DNA from: M55B129 sp964506505
GTDB taxonomy: Bacteria; Bacillota; Dethiobacteria; DTU022
Reading direction: 5' to 3'
Length of the DNA: 52,691 nt
NCBI GenBank assembly: GCA_964506505.1
Contig: CAZDKY010000064.1
Coordinates: 1-52,691, forward strand
Below are positions 25,194 to 33,032 of this stretch, piece by piece. Made by a program: the position numbers and the translations under genes. The notes below the pieces were generated by a model. It did no database searches, was not told the origin of the DNA, and saw nothing but the letters and a program-made list of their open reading frames with translations. How positions within the stretch are numbered: position 1 is the first letter of the stretch; every line of letters starts with the position of its first letter.

Positions 25194-26177
25194 TCAAAGA
25201 ATATCGAACCAGCCGAAGCCAATGGCCAGTTCCAGCATCGCCATTAATAAAAAGAGGATTATGCCAATCAGTAAAGGCCAGCCAAACCAATTCTTCGGCA
25301 GCCATCTTCTTACCCCGTTCAACAGAGGCTCACGGTCCGCCTGCCGGTGCAGCATTCTCAGGCCGGCATAAGCACCAATCAATGCAGGCACCAGCAGCAG
25401 GACAAGTGGCCAGTGTTCTACCGTTTCGAGCTCAGCCGTTTTTTCGATCCCCCCGGCTGCATAAAGGTAGGTCACGGCAACAAAGTTATTAAGCATGTGA
25501 TAAATAACACCGCCCCATAAAGAACCTGTTTTTATCACCACCACCGCGATAACCGCTCCCAGCATAAAAGTACTGATCAAATTGGTAAAAGAAATGTGAT
25601 AAAGAGCAAAAAGGAAAGAACTGAAAACAATCGCCGGGATGATTCCTTCACCTTCCATGGAGGGCAGGATTGTTCCCCGGAATAGCATCTCTTCACAAAT
25701 CCCCGCTGACACGGCAATTACCAGGATGTAAATAATATACTGACCTAAAGTGTCAGGAGGCGGAATGGATTCCAGCGGCTGATAACCCAGTTCCATCATG
25801 CCTAGCATCAACCCGGCGGCAATAACCATATTTAACAACCAGAATGAAGCCGCCAGAATGACTACTGCCGGCAAAAACCGAAGCTGCAGTGGATGAAGCC
25901 GGGCAAAGGAAACCCTGTCTACATTGTGGCGACGCCAGTACCAGAAAGCTGGTGGCAGGATGATAACCCACTGTGTTAGAAACATACCCACTTCAAAGTG
26001 CAAAATCTGGAGTATGGATCCCAACACCAGGAGAAGAATGAAAACAAAAAGGTAAAGGCGCATTGCCGAATTGAGATTCGGTTCAGCCGATAAAAGACCC
26101 GATCCGTGATCCGGTTCGCCTTCTCTTTTGACTTCCGCCACTTGATGGTCATGATAGTTTTTATTGTCTTCCATCAT
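25194..26177 (-). CDS. CPBP intramembrane metalloprotease
   Basis: A 327-residue membrane protein with about eight hydrophobic segments. The CPBP (Abi/CAAX protease-like) motifs are present: EEMLFRG (EExxxR), then FLFALYHISF (FxxxH), and a third His/Asn region (HMLNNFVAV). The N-terminal ~35 residues are hydrophilic. Bacterial members are linked to bacteriocin self-immunity or membrane protein processing, but no bacteriocin gene is seen. AGGAGG precedes two adjacent ATGs (26177, 26174); the second has the better spacing. It lies 15 bp after ftcD on the same strand. Confidence 0.87.
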   Translation of the reverse strand: MMEDNKNYHDHQVAEVKREGEPDHGSGLLSAEPNLNSAMRLYLFVFILLLVLGSILQILHFEVGMFLTQWVIILPPAFWYWRRHNVDRVSFARLHPLQLRFLPAVVILAASFWLLNMVIAAGLMLGMMELGYQPLESIPPPDTLGQYIIYILVIAVSAGICEEMLFRGTILPSMEGEGIIPAIVFSSFLFALYHISFTNLISTFMLGAVIAVVVIKTGSLWGGVIYHMLNNFVAVTYLYAAGGIEKTAELETVEHWPLVLLLVPALIGAYAGLRMLHRQADREPLLNGVRRWLPKNWFGWPLLIGIILFLLMAMLELAIGFGWFDIL

Positions 26178-26192
26178 TACCTCCTGCCCTGC

Positions 26193-27092
26193 TCATTCCA
26201 TTAATCTTTTTTCCATGATCTGATTGCCTTTAAAACTATTCAATTGAAGATAAAATTCGGCTGATTTGGCCAGCACATCACAAGGAACAACACCGATAAT
26301 TTCACTGTCCAGAACCGCTACCCCGTAGCGGGCAGCCTCTTTCTTGACCATTTCAAAAACCCTGTGCGGAGGGACTGTGTGGTAATCACAGAGATTAATA
26401 GTTACCTGGGCTTTGCCTGTTTCTTTAATCATTACTCCCAGCGCTTTAACAGTCGAAAATCCTCCGCTGCTACCCCTGATTACCCGGGCAATATTTTGGG
26501 CAATTTTCACATCGTCGGTGTCAAGATTAATGTTAAAAGGGACCAGAGGGAAACGAGCACCCACTGCAGTTGCCCCGGCCCCAGGGTTAACTCTGGTCGG
26601 CCCAAAATCGGGTTTACGCTCCGGTTTTGTAATACTATCAATTAACCCTTCATATTCTCCCTGTCGCACATCGGCAAGATTTTCCCTTTCCGGACAGGAT
26701 GCAGCCGTTTCATAAAGATAAACAGGAATATCCAGTTCATCAGCCAGTCGTCTGCCCAGCATTTTTGCCATACCAATACACTCTTCTATACCAACTCCCG
26801 TAATAGGGATAAATGGTATAACGTCTGTTGCTCCCATGCGCGGGTGTTCACCGCTGTGCCGCCTCATATCAATCTTCTCAGCCGCTTTTTTCGCTCCCCT
26901 GAAAGCAGCTTCCAGGACCGCTTCCGGATTACCGATAAAAGTGACCACCGAACGATTATGGCTTTGGTCATAAGAATAATCAAGCACTCTGGCTCTTTCT
27001 GTGCTCCCAATAGCCCTAACAATCTCTTCAATCACTTCCACCCGGCGCCCTTCACTGAAGTTGGGAACGCACTGGACAATTTTATTGATCAT
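26193..27092 (-). CDS. ftcD: Glutamate formimidoyltransferase
   Basis: A 299-residue formiminotransferase domain protein that passes the formimino group between formiminoglutamate and tetrahydrofolate, linking histidine or purine breakdown to one-carbon pools. VQCVPNFSEGRR at the N-terminus, DQSHNRSVVTFIG, RRHSGEHPRMGATDVIPFIP (substrate loop with catalytic His) and FPLVPFNINLDT are all conserved. The cyclodeaminase half found in animal FTCD is absent, as in many bacteria. The ATG at 27092 has GGGAGG 5 nt upstream; a frame extension to 27128 is unsupported. No histidine-utilisation genes are nearby. Confidence 0.93.
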   Translation of the reverse strand: MINKIVQCVPNFSEGRRVEVIEEIVRAIGSTERARVLDYSYDQSHNRSVVTFIGNPEAVLEAAFRGAKKAAEKIDMRRHSGEHPRMGATDVIPFIPITGVGIEECIGMAKMLGRRLADELDIPVYLYETAASCPERENLADVRQGEYEGLIDSITKPERKPDFGPTRVNPGAGATAVGARFPLVPFNINLDTDDVKIAQNIARVIRGSSGGFSTVKALGVMIKETGKAQVTINLCDYHTVPPHRVFEMVKKEAARYGVAVLDSEIIGVVPCDVLAKSAEFYLQLNSFKGNQIMEKRLME

Positions 27093-27267
27093 TTTTACCT
27101 CCCATACTGCTTTTTTATTTCGGAACATCTCACCCGCGAGATTGACTCCAGGACAATCATCCAGAAATCCATAATTTGAAACGCTTATTATTAATCAGCC
27201 CATTTTTACACCCTTTTAATTATACCGGTAATTAGAACAGGAAGAAAGGGACCGCGATCACTCACCG

Positions 27268-28609
27268 GGCATTCCGTAAATGGCCCCTTAATATAGCCCC
27301 AAATATTGCCAGAGGGCAGTTTTAGGGCAAAAAATAGGTAAAAGCTAAAAAGAGTGCAATACTCTGGCCACGGGCGCCAGGTGCCTGAAGCTAAAATGAA
27401 CCTTTATGCGGGGGTTTGAGACGACTCGATCGGCATGCTTACAAGCTCAACTAGGATCCACAGCTCCTTGCTCACGAACCAAAAAGTGATCTTGATCATC
27501 TCGCGCAGTGATAAAAGCGAGTTTCACCACTTAAAAGAGGCCGGCAACCTGCGGTGGTAGAAAAGCAGCGTCAGGTTCATAACAATCACTGCCATCTGGA
27601 GCATGACCATAAAAGCTACCGAATCGTGATGATAGTTGTGTCCAAAACCCCAAAACTTTTTCAAATCATGAAAAACTTTGTTCTCGATATCCCACCTCCG
27701 GTGCAGAATCCTCCATAATGTTTCAGTCGGCACAGTAGCCTCATCGGCATTAGTAACCAGATGGGTCACTACCGGCTCACTTATAACTTTGTGATTGCAG
27801 CTGACCCCGGTCTCCTTAATTCTTAAAACCCTTAAGGAAACTTTAACCATGGGCCAGCGTTCAAAACCCGAACTGTCCCAGATTCCTACCCGGTAATAAT
27901 ACTTGCGGCCGCTTGTATCATCATCTGGGTACCAGGAGCTGTTAAGCGAAAGAGTAGATGATAAGTCCGGCTCTCGGCCCGAGAATAGCCCTTCAGCATC
28001 GCGGATAATATGGTAGCCCTGCTGTTTGACCCGAACCACAGCAATCATATTCTGACCGATGATTTCATTGATGATCGGTGCTTTGGCGTAAAGTGAGTCC
28101 AGGGTAATGATATCGGTATAGCGATTATGCCGCCGGTAGAGTTCTTTTAAAACCCTGTGGGCTGCGCTAAGCTCACCTTCACCGCGATTAATCCGCTCTA
28201 TGCCCAGCACCAGGTTGGGATGTTTCCCGACATAGCAGGCACCGACTATGTCCTCGTGGTAGTGGGTCTCTTTGCTACCGTCTTCTTTGGTTATTTTGGT
28301 AACCCGGCACTTTTTACAGCTCCAGCTTTTGCTTTTCGTACGAAAGACTTCACTGTCGTCTAAGGCAGTGACTACAAAACCGTCAATGGTCCCTTCTTTA
28401 AGGTGTTGTCGTTCCAACAAATCACTTAGATAAAGAAAAGAGATTTTTTTTTATTGCACTAAAGTTGTTATCTTCCAAATAGATCCAGTCGATCGAAAAG
28501 ATCAAATTGATCGACAGAATTTTCGAATTTACAAAACTAAATATGCACTGCTAAAATCCACGGCAGCTAAGAATATTTTCAGATTATCAAAGATCATTTA
28601 CGGAATGCC
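27268..28609. mobile_element. Degenerate insertion sequence with 15-bp inverted repeats
   Basis: GGCATTCCGTAAATG at 27268-27282 is repeated exactly, inverted, at 28595-28609, bracketing a 1.34-kb segment that holds one transposase frame. Outward of each repeat the match continues only partly, so the true ends may extend some bases further; no clear target duplication was found. The left 240 bp inside the element are non-coding. The element separates ftcD from the YchF-like gene and breaks no recognisable host gene. Confidence 0.7.
27524..28420 (-). pseudogene. IS4-type DDE transposase, N-terminally truncated
   Basis: About 298 residues with the catalytic triad of IS4-type transposases: the first Asp in VVTALDDSEVF (residue ~20), the second in ITLDSLYAK, and the Glu in RRWDIENKVFHDLKKFWGFGH (the YREK-like region). 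IS4 transposases usually have some 80-120 residues before the first Asp; here fewer than 30 are in frame, and the frame is closed by TAA at 28451-28453. A different frame upstream (about 28430-28540) reads as plausible protein (INLIFSIDWIYLEDNN) up to a poly-A run, hinting at a frameshift plus deletion. It is probably inactive unless slippage on the A-tract restores the frame. Confidence 0.7.
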
Positions 28610-28686
28610 TGATAAGTTGACACGGGGACTTACCAGACACAGCCTAATGTGGTAAAATTGTTGGGCTGATTGATCAGAACGAGGAG

Positions 28687-29766
28687 ATGATTGCTTTGCA
28701 GATCGGATTGGTCGGTATGCCCGGCTCCGGTAAAACCACCCTATTTAACTTGCTAACGGGCAATGAGAAACCGACCGGCCCGGGAGGAGCGGACGAAGTT
28801 TATACAGGTAGTGCAGTTGTCCCCGACCAGCGAATCGATTATCTTGCACAGCTTTACCGGCCGCGCAAAACCACCTGCGCCCGCATCGAATTCAAAGATA
28901 TCCCGGGTGCCAAAATGGAGCACAGCCGGGCCCGCGCTTCCCGCCTGCTCGATGAAGTTCGCAGTGCCACTGCCCTGGTCCAAGTAGTCAGGGCTTTCGG
29001 AAAAACCGCTGCTATGCCCGATGAACCGGACCCCTTCAGTGACCTGATTAATTACGGATCCGAACTCCTACTGGCAGACATGGATACCCTGGAAAAGAAA
29101 CTGGCCCGCTTCGAAGACAACGCCTGTAAAAAAGGCGATACATCCGATCAGATTGCTTTGTACAGAAAAATTCTCTCCGCCCTGGAGAATGAACAACCCT
29201 TTGGCAGCATCAGTTTATCCCCCGCAGAAGAAGATTTGCTCAGTGACCAGGTATTTTTAACGGGGAAACCTCTTTTCGCAGTGGTCAACATCGATGAGGC
29301 TCAACTTCAAAACAGCATTTATCCCCGGAAAGAAAAAGTGGAGTCCTGGGCAGCAGTTAAAAATCTCCCCCTGATCACCGTCTGTGCCCAGGTTGAAATG
29401 GAAATCAGCCGCCTCGAGCCGCAAGAGCAAATCGAATTTATGAAAGATTATGACCTGACCGAATCCGGCCTGGGGCGCCTGGCCCGCATGGTCTATGACA
29501 GCCTTGATCTCATATCTTTCTTTACAGTCGGCGAAGATGAGGTCAGGGCCTGGACAGTCCGTAAAGGGGCCACCGCTCCCCAGGCAGCGTCAAAAATTCA
29601 TTCTGACATTAGCCGGGGTTTCATTCGGGCCGAAGTATTTCATTATGACGATTTATACCGTCTCGGCTCCGGGCAAAAAGTCAAAGAGGCAGGGCAATTT
29701 CGCCTGGAGGGTAAAGACTATATCGTTCAGGACGGCGATATCATCAGTTTCCGGTTCAATATTTAG
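28687..29766 (+). CDS. YchF/OLA1-like GTPase with TGS domain, divergent
   Basis: A 359-residue Obg-related P-loop NTPase: G1 GMPGSGKTT near residue 10, a G3-like DIPG around residue 74, NIDE in place of the usual NKxD (as in YchF, which prefers ATP), and a C-terminal TGS domain ending GKDYIVQDGDIISFRFNI. The G1 and G3 loops differ from the YchF norm (GLPNVGKST and DIAG), and the GASKGEGLGN stretch is missing, so this is a divergent subfamily rather than ychF itself. The ATG at 28687 directly abuts GAGGAG; a TTG at 28696, 9 nt from it, would start MQIGLVGM and is a good alternative. Confidence 0.83.
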   Translation: MIALQIGLVGMPGSGKTTLFNLLTGNEKPTGPGGADEVYTGSAVVPDQRIDYLAQLYRPRKTTCARIEFKDIPGAKMEHSRARASRLLDEVRSATALVQVVRAFGKTAAMPDEPDPFSDLINYGSELLLADMDTLEKKLARFEDNACKKGDTSDQIALYRKILSALENEQPFGSISLSPAEEDLLSDQVFLTGKPLFAVVNIDEAQLQNSIYPRKEKVESWAAVKNLPLITVCAQVEMEISRLEPQEQIEFMKDYDLTESGLGRLARMVYDSLDLISFFTVGEDEVRAWTVRKGATAPQAASKIHSDISRGFIRAEVFHYDDLYRLGSGQKVKEAGQFRLEGKDYIVQDGDIISFRFNI

Positions 29767-29818
29767 CAGTAGAAAAAACTCACGAACGATCCTCTTATAT
29801 TTAAAAATGTGTCTAATT

Positions 29819-29835
29819 CTCCGTACCCCTGGCAC
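29819..29835. repeat. GGGGAC-type dispersed repeat
   Basis: CTCCGTACCCCTGGCAC, matching 38604-38622 closely (CTCCGTCCCCCTGGCAC). It lies just beyond the end of hbd. Confidence 0.4.
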
Positions 29836-29843
29836 ACACAATA

Positions 29844-30695
29844 TCAGGAATATAAATAAAAACCACGACCTGTCTTGCGGCCAAGCCAACTGGCGTCTAC
29901 ATATTTCCGCAGCAGCGGACAGGGACGATACCTGGAATCTCTAAAACCTTCGTAAAGCACTTCCATAATTGCCAGGCACGTATCCAGACCAATCAGATCG
30001 GCTAGTTCCAGCGGTCCCATAGGATGGTTCATTCCCAGCTTCATCACTGTATCGATCCCTTCCGCCGTGCTTACACCCTCCATCAGGCAAAAGACCGCTT
30101 CATTAATCATGGGCATAAGAATACGGTTGGATACAAACCCGGGGAAATCGTTCACTTCAACCGGCACTTTACCGAGCTTTTCGGCTACTTCTTTTACAAT
30201 ATTGAATGTTTGATCATCGGTTGCCACTCCTCTGATGATCTCCACCAGTTTCATTATTGGCACGGGATTCATGAAATGCATGCCAATGACTTTCTGCGGG
30301 CGGCCGGTGGCAGCTGCAATCCGGGTAATGGGCACCGATGAAGTATTGCTGGCCAGAATGGTGAAAGGAGGGCAAATTTTATCAAGCGCGGCAAAGACTT
30401 TCTTTTTAACAGCCTCATTTTCTACGACTGCTTCAACGACCATTTCAACTTCAGCAGCTGCATCGAGCCCGGGCGCCGCTTTTATCCTGCCAATAATTGC
30501 TTCCCTTTCAGTTTCTTTGAGTCTTCCTTTTTCCACGCTGCGCCGAAGATTCCCATCAATTCCCGCGACAGCCCGATTCAGGCACTCCTGGTCAATATCC
30601 CCAAGCAGCACGGAAAACCCTCCGGTCGCACAAACCTGGGCAATTCCACTTCCCATCTGGCCCGCTCCCAAAACCATAATTTTCTGTAAAACCAT
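29844..30695 (-). CDS. hbd: 3-hydroxybutyryl-CoA dehydrogenase
   Basis: NAD(P)-dependent oxidoreductase of 283 residues that interconverts acetoacetyl-CoA and 3-hydroxybutyryl-CoA in butyrate metabolism. The N-terminal Rossmann motif is GAGQMGSGIAQ, then SNTSSVPIT, the catalytic HFMNPVPIMKLVEIIRG, and EVNDFPGFVSNRILMPMINEA; the C-terminal domain has LGMNHPMGPLELADLIGLD. The length equals the clostridial enzyme. The ATG at 30695 follows GAAGGAAAA; the frame extends to 30782 but that part overlaps the upstream gene. Lysine fermentation also passes through this intermediate, so a link to the kam genes is metabolic rather than positional. Confidence 0.92.
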   Translation of the reverse strand: MVLQKIMVLGAGQMGSGIAQVCATGGFSVLLGDIDQECLNRAVAGIDGNLRRSVEKGRLKETEREAIIGRIKAAPGLDAAAEVEMVVEAVVENEAVKKKVFAALDKICPPFTILASNTSSVPITRIAAATGRPQKVIGMHFMNPVPIMKLVEIIRGVATDDQTFNIVKEVAEKLGKVPVEVNDFPGFVSNRILMPMINEAVFCLMEGVSTAEGIDTVMKLGMNHPMGPLELADLIGLDTCLAIMEVLYEGFRDSRYRPCPLLRKYVDASWLGRKTGRGFYLYS

Positions 30696-30747
30696 TTTTC
30701 CTTCACCCCCAGGCAGTAATAATTCTTCTACAATCCGGCATGCTGAA

Positions 30748-31416
30748 TTACAATGTGTCAATGGTAATCCGCCCGTCGCCACGTATTATTTTTTTGCTGT
30801 CTACATTACGAAAGTAGCGTCCCGCCAGCCGATCCTGGATCTGCCGTACAGTCCGCCGGTCGGCACGGCGGACTGCTTCACGTACAGCCACACTTTTTCG
30901 AGAGAATAAACCATCTCCGGACCAGTAGCGGCAGAAAAGTGGATATTCCACAGCGGCACTGGCGTTAATCTTCCGGGAACCGACTGTAACTTTAAACCCC
31001 GCCGCCAGCATATCCGCGGAATGGGAATCGCCGTAACAGCAAAGATTGTAAAAAAGGCGCAGTTTTCCCGGCACTGTTATCCGCCGAATTTCATGTGATA
31101 AAGTCATAGTATCCAACCAGCGGTCAAAAAAACGAACTTTCTTATTCCTGCCGTGGAGCTGCAGGAAAAGATCGACCGCCTCAATACCGGGAGTGCCGGT
31201 CACGCAGAGCAGCCGATGGAAGAAAAGATCCGCCCCTGCTTCCCTGTCTTTGAGTACACTGAATAAACCGTATTGCGAAGAAAGGAAATGCGCGGCAACT
31301 CCAATGCCCGCTTTTTCAATAAAGCGGTACAGGTAAAGCAGTCTCCTGTCACCATGTTCGGCAAGACAGTTGACAACCAGCAGAGCCCTTTTCTCTTTAA
31401 CAATAAATTTCTGCAT
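30748..31416 (-). CDS. Hypothetical protein
   Basis: About 222 residues from the ATG at 31416 (MQKFIVKEKRALLVVNCLAEHGDRRLLYLYRF). No signal peptide or membrane segment is clear. The sequence is rich in Arg and Lys and has a CCYGDSHSADMLAAGFKVTVGSRKINASAAVEYPLFCRYW stretch with a Cys, His and Asp that could be catalytic, reminiscent of a hydrolase, but I do not recognise a family. The frame continues to a TTG at 31503; neither start has a strong ribosome-binding site. It stops 52 bp before hbd on the same strand. Confidence 0.6.
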   Translation of the reverse strand: MQKFIVKEKRALLVVNCLAEHGDRRLLYLYRFIEKAGIGVAAHFLSSQYGLFSVLKDREAGADLFFHRLLCVTGTPGIEAVDLFLQLHGRNKKVRFFDRWLDTMTLSHEIRRITVPGKLRLFYNLCCYGDSHSADMLAAGFKVTVGSRKINASAAVEYPLFCRYWSGDGLFSRKSVAVREAVRRADRRTVRQIQDRLAGRYFRNVDSKKIIRGDGRITIDTL

Positions 31417-31713
31417 ATCACTGTTTATTATACACCCGATTTGCCTTTTCTTTTTCCTCTCAAGTCTATAAATATTCTTCACCAGACTGAATCCGATCTT
31501 CAATCACCTGCATCAGATTTCTCGATTTTTTGTTCCTCACCCTGATAATACTCTATTCATTCTTCTTAATTCACATGGATTCAAATGCTTTTGTAACAAT
31601 GACACCCTGCTTTCCACAGGGGACATATTATCATGATAACTAACAAGGTGCCATTACCACATATCAACCAAACAATACTACACCCGGGGATGGAACTGAA
31701 TGACCTGATGGGA

Positions 31714-31719
31714 TATAAT
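31714..31719 (+). promoter_or_regulatory. Possible -10 element of the AI-2E exporter gene
   Basis: A perfect TATAAT 38 bp before the start codon; the best -35 match (TGGAAC, 17 nt upstream) is poor. Confidence 0.3.
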
Positions 31720-31756
31720 ACAAATGTGATAATGTCTGAAAAAGGAGTACCGGGCC

Positions 31757-32866
31757 ATGTGGGACTCAAGACTTTTTAAAACTGGGATTGGCATTCTGCT
31801 GCTATTTCTGATTATCTATATTGGCAACCAGATAACCTTTATCTTTTATCCTTTTGTCGTCGCTTTTGAAACACTCTTCATATCTATCCTTGTTGCAGGT
31901 ATTCTTTATTATTTTACCTATCCCTTTGTCGACTGGCTTCACAATCACAAAATTCCCCGTCCAATGGCTATCATTACAGTCTTTCTGATCATTATCGGCC
32001 TGCTTGTGCTGCTTGGAGTAATAATCGGACCAATTTTGCAGGGCGAGTTTACCAAGCTGACTGTCAGTATTCCGGAAAAAATCAGGGATGCCCGCCAGCT
32101 GATCCAAAGGCTGGAGGGAAATGAACTGATAACACGCTTTTTTGATCTTGAGTCTCTGAACACCCTGAACCTTGAAAATATTGCCGAAAGAGCAGCAGCC
32201 CTTGTCAACAGTACTTTTTCCCAGTTGGCTTCAAGTGTTTCGACTACTCTTGACTTCCTGGCCAATATATTTATGACCGTTATAATTATTCCTTTCCTGC
32301 TCTACTACATGCTGAAAGAAAAAGGGCAAGGCCTGATCACCGGCGCTGTCGAGTACCTGACCCCTTTGGATTACGTGGACGACGTTAAAAACGCCCTTGC
32401 TGAAATGAATAAAAGCTTGAGCACTTACGTGCAGGGGTTAAGTATTGTTTGCCTCTGTGTCGGGATCCTCTCTTATATCGGTTTTTTGATTATCGACCTG
32501 GATTATGCCCTGCTCCTATCAATTTTTATTATGATCTTCAACATTGTCCCATGGCTGGGCCCTTTTATCGGGGCCATTCCGGCTGTTATCGTAGGCCTGC
32601 TTGATTCGCCGCTGATGATACTCAAAGTTCTGATTATCATTGTTATTGTTCAGCAGATCGAAGGCCTTCTTGTCTCTCCCCAGGTTATGGGCCGGAAGCT
32701 GTCCTTGAGTCCCCTGGCCATAATCTTGATCGTGCTTGTTGCCGGTCGCCTTGGCGGATTGCTGGGGATCATACTGGCCATTCCCATATTTACCATCCTC
32801 AAGATCATTTCCACCCACATATATGAACATTACAAAAAGAAAAGAAACAACATAAAATCCAGCTAA
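31757..32866 (+). CDS. AI-2E family transporter (PerM-like)
   Basis: A 369-residue membrane protein with about eight hydrophobic segments: two pairs at the N-terminus, a hydrophilic region (residues ~95-155), then a block near the C-terminus containing PWLGPFIGAIPAVIVGL and QQIEGLLVSPQVMGRKLSLSPLAIILIVLVAGRLGG, which define the AI-2E exporter family. Members export autoinducer-2 or sodium; substrates are mostly untested. AAAGGAG lies about 9 nt before the ATG. It is a single gene. Confidence 0.9.
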   Translation: MWDSRLFKTGIGILLLFLIIYIGNQITFIFYPFVVAFETLFISILVAGILYYFTYPFVDWLHNHKIPRPMAIITVFLIIIGLLVLLGVIIGPILQGEFTKLTVSIPEKIRDARQLIQRLEGNELITRFFDLESLNTLNLENIAERAAALVNSTFSQLASSVSTTLDFLANIFMTVIIIPFLLYYMLKEKGQGLITGAVEYLTPLDYVDDVKNALAEMNKSLSTYVQGLSIVCLCVGILSYIGFLIIDLDYALLLSIFIMIFNIVPWLGPFIGAIPAVIVGLLDSPLMILKVLIIIVIVQQIEGLLVSPQVMGRKLSLSPLAIILIVLVAGRLGGLLGIILAIPIFTILKIISTHIYEHYKKKRNNIKSS

Positions 32867-33032
32867 CAAAACCTGTAAACTTTTTAGCTGTTCTCCAACC
32901 AGCTATTACCCACCGATTTATTTACATGCTGCTTGCTGGCAGATCATTTTTGCGTTAAAATAGGGAAGTTCTTATTTACGCAATTTGAACCATATATCGA
33001 AAATTAAAAGAAGGCACAGGGAAAAGAAGGGA

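Noticed and set aside
28617..28658. TTGACA as a -35 for the YchF-like gene
   Set aside because: The nearest -10-like TAAAAT is 30 nt away; the TTGACA belongs to the dispersed repeat.
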